Positions 61,152-64,000 of a stretch of DNA of 64,000 bases are shown one piece after another. Position 1 is the first letter of the stretch. The number at the start of each line of letters is the position of its first letter. The DNA lies in the NCBI RefSeq assembly GCF_036577625.1, contig NZ_JARBDC010000069.1, positions 1 through 64,000 of the forward strand. Direction: 5' to 3'. The position numbers and the translations under genes are program-made. The DNA is from Paenibacillus_AB sp036577625. GTDB taxonomy: Bacteria; Bacillota; Bacilli; Paenibacillales; NBRC-103111. The notes beneath the pieces are model-generated. The model was given only the letters and a program-made list of their open reading frames with translations, ran no database searches and was not told the DNA's origin.

Positions 61152-62075
61152 TCATACATCTTCGTAAAGTTTGAGCGCGTTTTGAAGCTGTTCTTTCAGG
61201 ATGTTTCGCAGTGCCGGGGGCTCGAGGACTTCGGCGCCGCTGCCGAGGCTCAGCACAATGGACCAAAGCCAACGTGCTTGCAATGGCTTATAAACGGGGA
61301 TTCGCATCGTCATGCTTCCATCGGCATGAAATTGCTTATCGACCTGGTGCAGCTGATCCAGCGCCTCCGCCAAAGCTTCCGGCCCGACCCGAATCACTAC
61401 ATCCTCCAACTGCTCCTGCCATTCCTTGTTGGAAGAAGCGGCCTCTTCCGGCATCTCGCGATGCGGTTCGAAAGTTTCCGGCGTCAGGACCGCATTCATC
61501 ATCCGGGACAGTCGGAACTCCCGGTAATCTCGCCGAGTCCGACAAAATCCGTACAGGTACCAGTTGCGATATTTAAAATGAAGCCGCAGCGGTTCCATCT
61601 CGCGGGTCGTGCGTTCGTTCTTCGCATTAATGTAATCGAAACGGACGATGTTTCGCTCCGTAATGGCCGTACGCAGGCGACTAAGCGCGCCGGGATCCGT
61701 CCGGTACGTATCGAAGTCCACGGACAGACTCGTTGTCCGAAACTCCGGCCCGATCGTCTGCAGCCGTTCGATCGTCCCCTGTGCACGCTCGTCCTCAAAC
61801 ACGGTGGAGAGGCTTTTGAGCACGGTTATCAGCGAATGGACGTCGTACGAACCGAGCAGGCTTTTATCCATTTTGTATCCGTCCATCATGCCGTATCCGC
61901 CTTTAGTTCCCTGAAACGATACGACCGGGAAGCCCGCGGCGCCGATCGCGTCGATATCCCGATAGATGGTTCTTGGGGAAACTTGAAACTCTTCTGCCAG
62001 CACGGAGGCAGACAAAACTTCGTGATTCAGCAGCTTGTAGATGATGGAGATCAATCGCTCCAACTTCACGTGCAT
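61152..62075 (-). CDS. YafY-type regulator: winged helix plus WYL domain
   Basis: 307 residues. The N-terminal helix-turn-helix of HTH_11 type (about 4-60: 'LISIIYKLLNHEVLSASVLA', 'FQVSPRTIYRDIDAIGAAGF') leads to a WYL domain (about 135-215: 'RFDYINAKNERTTREMEPLR', 'YRNWYLYGFC') and a C-terminal WCX region. WYL proteins sense nucleic acids or nucleotides. It is followed by a DinB gene, a frequent partner. The start ATG 62075 has only a weak upstream purine stretch (GGCGGGGATGC). Confidence 0.87.
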   Translation of the reverse strand: MHVKLERLISIIYKLLNHEVLSASVLAEEFQVSPRTIYRDIDAIGAAGFPVVSFQGTKGGYGMMDGYKMDKSLLGSYDVHSLITVLKSLSTVFEDERAQGTIERLQTIGPEFRTTSLSVDFDTYRTDPGALSRLRTAITERNIVRFDYINAKNERTTREMEPLRLHFKYRNWYLYGFCRTRRDYREFRLSRMMNAVLTPETFEPHREMPEEAASSNKEWQEQLEDVVIRVGPEALAEALDQLHQVDKQFHADGSMTMRIPVYKPLQARWLWSIVLSLGSGAEVLEPPALRNILKEQLQNALKLYEDV

Positions 62076-62216
62076 CCCCGCCCGTTCGTCCGTTTCGTAT
62101 TGCTGCTCATTATTGTATCACAAATTTTTGGGTGCCGATCTTTAGAGATGGCCCCTATGTTGTGTCCCAGGCAAACGAGCTAGTTAACCGGGAGGAAGAA
62201 CTCGTTCCGCTACTCG

Positions 62217-62262
62217 AAAAAAAGCTTCCGCCCCGCCGCTCGGCGGTTTGGAAGCTTTTTCG
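62217..62262. terminator. Bidirectional terminator beside the glycosyl hydrolase gene
   Basis: AAAAAGCTTCC, inner CCGCCG/CGGCGG stem, GGAAGCTTTTT with A- and T-runs on the two sides. It ends the minus-strand glycosyl hydrolase gene about 20 bases after its stop. Confidence 0.9.
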
Positions 62263-62282
62263 TCCGGTATCGTCAGGGCCGA

Positions 62283-64000
62283 TTATTCGTCCTCGTTGTC
62301 CTCCGGCTCGTTCGGATTCTTTTTGCCGGTGCCGGTGATCGTGATCGTTTTCTCGTTCGTTTTGCGGCCGTCGACGAACACTTCGATTTTGACCGGATTC
62401 GCGCCGGCCTGCAGCTTGATTTTGTCGCTGAATCGGTGCGTCTTTTTGTCCAGCTTCGCGCTCTTGCCGTTCACGAGCACGTTCAGCTCTTTGCCGTAGC
62501 CGAGCACGTCGACGGAGCCTTTCAGCTCCAGCTTTTTGCCGTCGAACGTTTTTCCGTCGTAATCCCGGAAACCGTGAAGAACGGCCGCGCGAACCTCGTC
62601 GCCGATCGAGTACGTATTCGCGATCAGCTGGCGCCGCGTCTTGACGCCGGATTTGTCCATCGCAGAAATGACGAAGCCGCCTTGCGGGATCGGGCTGTTG
62701 TTCAATTGGATCGGCGTCCATACCCAGTCGATCGCCTGCCGCTTGTTGCGCGTGTCTACGACTTTGCCGGTGCCGTCGACCGATATTTCAACGCCGTATG
62801 TGCCCGTATTCGTATTCGTGCCGTAATCGTTCGTGTATACGTTGATGATAGCTTCGCCGCGGTTCACGTCGACGAAATCGCCTTCGATAAACGATGCGCC
62901 ATCCCCCGGCTTGCTGAATCCGAGTTGATACGACTTGACGTATTCCCGGTCCTCCAGCGACGCTTTAATAATATCGAAATTCGCCAGCGAATATTCGAAC
63001 AGCATCAGTCCGTCCGAGTTTTTCAGCGACGCCTGGAACACTTCCCGCTGCAGGGCGGGTTCCGCGATGTCGGCCAGCGCGATCGAGGCGTACATCGGGA
63101 TTTCGTTTCTCGTCAAAATGTTTCCGAGCGTCACATATTTGCTTACTTCCGCCGCCGTTTTCTGGTACGAGCCGATCATGATGAAATCCAGGTTGCGGAT
63201 GTAGCCGGTTTTATAATAGTCGTCCGTATAAATGCGGCTTTCCGGGAAGTTCAACCGCGGATCGTAGCGGAAATCCGGGCTCGCCCAGTTGATGCCGTTC
63301 GTGTAAAGCGTTTCGTACCACGAGCCGACGTAGGTGGACATCAAAATGCGCTTGCCCTTCTGCGCGCTGTACCGGTCGACGATCGCCCGCAGCTCTTTCG
63401 TGAAGCTTTCGATCGTGGATGAGCGGAACGCCCACCAATCCGTATAATATTTGCCTTCGACCCGCTTCGCCTGCCCGTTCGCCTCGTACGTCAGCTTGTA
63501 AACGTCGTCCGGCCACTTCTCCAGCGTTTTGCCGCGTGCCTGCAAATAGAGCCGGAACTTCGCCTTCGATTCGTCGCTGAAATCGGCGAAATCGCTGTCG
63601 TACCGGCCGCGGTCCAGGTTGATCCCGTCGACGTCGTAATTTTTCATCACTTCCTCGAACGATTTCAGCTGGTAGTCGCGCACCTCGTCGTTCGCCGGGT
63701 TGACGAACGCGACGATTTTGCCGGGTGCGGCGCTTTGGCGGATCGGCACGATCGCCCCTTTGTCCTCGGCGCGGTATACGCGCTCCTCCCAGGACGGATG
63801 CGCGTCCAGCACGGCGTTCTCGTCCATCGAGCCTTCGGCGAACACATTCATCGCCGCATGGATTTTCAGCCCGAGGGCATGGCCGTGCGTAATGAATTCC
63901 TGCAGCAGGTCGAGATCCGGATTCGCTCCGGCGCGGTTCACCCCGGTCATATTGCTGACGTAAGGCCGTCCGGTCAAATCGTTTTTCTTGTACGAGGCGA
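62283..64000 (-). CDS. Family 10 glycosylhydrolase-like protein (GHL10), 5' end outside window
   Basis: At least 572 residues; the frame continues past the right edge ('ASYKKNDLTGRPYVSNMTG'). The GHL10 barrel has 'HGHALGLKIHAAMNVFAEGS', 'FVNPANDEVRDYQLKSFEEV' and 'YDVDGINLDRGRYDSDF', with acidic residues (D-R-x-R-Y region) expected in the active site. It is followed by beta-rich domains and an acidic tail ending EPEDNEDE. This is the family of extracellular YngK-like hydrolases thought to act on cell-wall or exopolysaccharide. The C-terminal domain ('DGRKTNEKTITITGTGKK') resembles Ig-like anchors. Signal peptide not visible because the start lies beyond the window. Confidence 0.85.
   Translation of the reverse strand, partial: ASYKKNDLTGRPYVSNMTGVNRAGANPDLDLLQEFITHGHALGLKIHAAMNVFAEGSMDENAVLDAHPSWEERVYRAEDKGAIVPIRQSAAPGKIVAFVNPANDEVRDYQLKSFEEVMKNYDVDGINLDRGRYDSDFADFSDESKAKFRLYLQARGKTLEKWPDDVYKLTYEANGQAKRVEGKYYTDWWAFRSSTIESFTKELRAIVDRYSAQKGKRILMSTYVGSWYETLYTNGINWASPDFRYDPRLNFPESRIYTDDYYKTGYIRNLDFIMIGSYQKTAAEVSKYVTLGNILTRNEIPMYASIALADIAEPALQREVFQASLKNSDGLMLFEYSLANFDIIKASLEDREYVKSYQLGFSKPGDGASFIEGDFVDVNRGEAIINVYTNDYGTNTNTGTYGVEISVDGTGKVVDTRNKRQAIDWVWTPIQLNNSPIPQGGFVISAMDKSGVKTRRQLIANTYSIGDEVRAAVLHGFRDYDGKTFDGKKLELKGSVDVLGYGKELNVLVNGKSAKLDKKTHRFSDKIKLQAGANPVKIEVFVDGRKTNEKTITITGTGKKNPNEPEDNEDE

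Overview
The window looks like chromosome from a Paenibacillaceae bacterium (Paenibacillus or Cohnella type). Most of it is GC-rich with GC-ending codons and purine-rich AGGAGG-type ribosome binding sites. It carries Firmicutes regulatory elements: a T-box leader, a cre-like site and a FapR-like box. Gene families typical of the group are present, including LplABC-type sugar importers, a membrane-anchored AraC regulator, DUF4838 and DUF4127 proteins, and ABC-F ATPases. No rRNA, tRNA or CRISPR array is visible. All identifications are by eye; no database search was run.

Layout. 1-1115: AT-rich accessory patch with the start of an IS transposase, a truncated ComP-like sensor and a divergent small ORF. 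1119-8479: class I amidotransferase, P-loop kinase, DUF4127 protein, lipoprotein GH3 hexosaminidase, aromatic-acid exporter and MFS transporter. 8754-15698: two ABC-F ATPases, an AraC regulator, and an oxidoreductase plus sugar isomerase operon. 15836-26210: regulatory block with an ECF sigma factor, a frameshifted cytosolic solute-binding protein, an ImmR/ImmA-type pair, a T-box-controlled GluRS-like protein with an altered HIGH motif, two GntR-solute-binding-protein fusions, and a 2-hydroxyacid dehydrogenase.

26241-26580 holds three 114-bp tandem repeats, each with two strong hairpins whose loops are complementary. 26603-39457: a frameshifted small membrane protein, MurF, ankyrin and unknown proteins, an XRE-cupin regulator divergent from tdh-kbl (threonine to glycine), two VOC proteins, a sigma factor with a large fused domain, and an Aas-like acyltransferase/acyl-ACP synthetase.

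39460-55060 is a polysaccharide-uptake locus on the minus strand: membrane AraC regulator, binding lipoprotein, two permeases, a 1592-residue secreted DUF4838 protein with a cre-like site, and a Tat-exported beta-helix protein. It is littered with decayed genes: a ceramidase-like remnant, an SLH remnant, a paralogue fragment and a phosphoesterase remnant. 55433-64000: a heterodimeric ABC exporter, a YdeI-like protein, a cyclase-like pseudogene, DinB and WYL-regulator genes, and a partial family-10 glycosyl hydrolase.

The most unusual items are the cytosolic solute-binding-protein regulators with their palindromic operators, the matched operator pair around immR-immA, the kissing-hairpin repeats, and the T-box GluRS paralogue. 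At least seven genes are broken, so this is an accessory region in active turnover.
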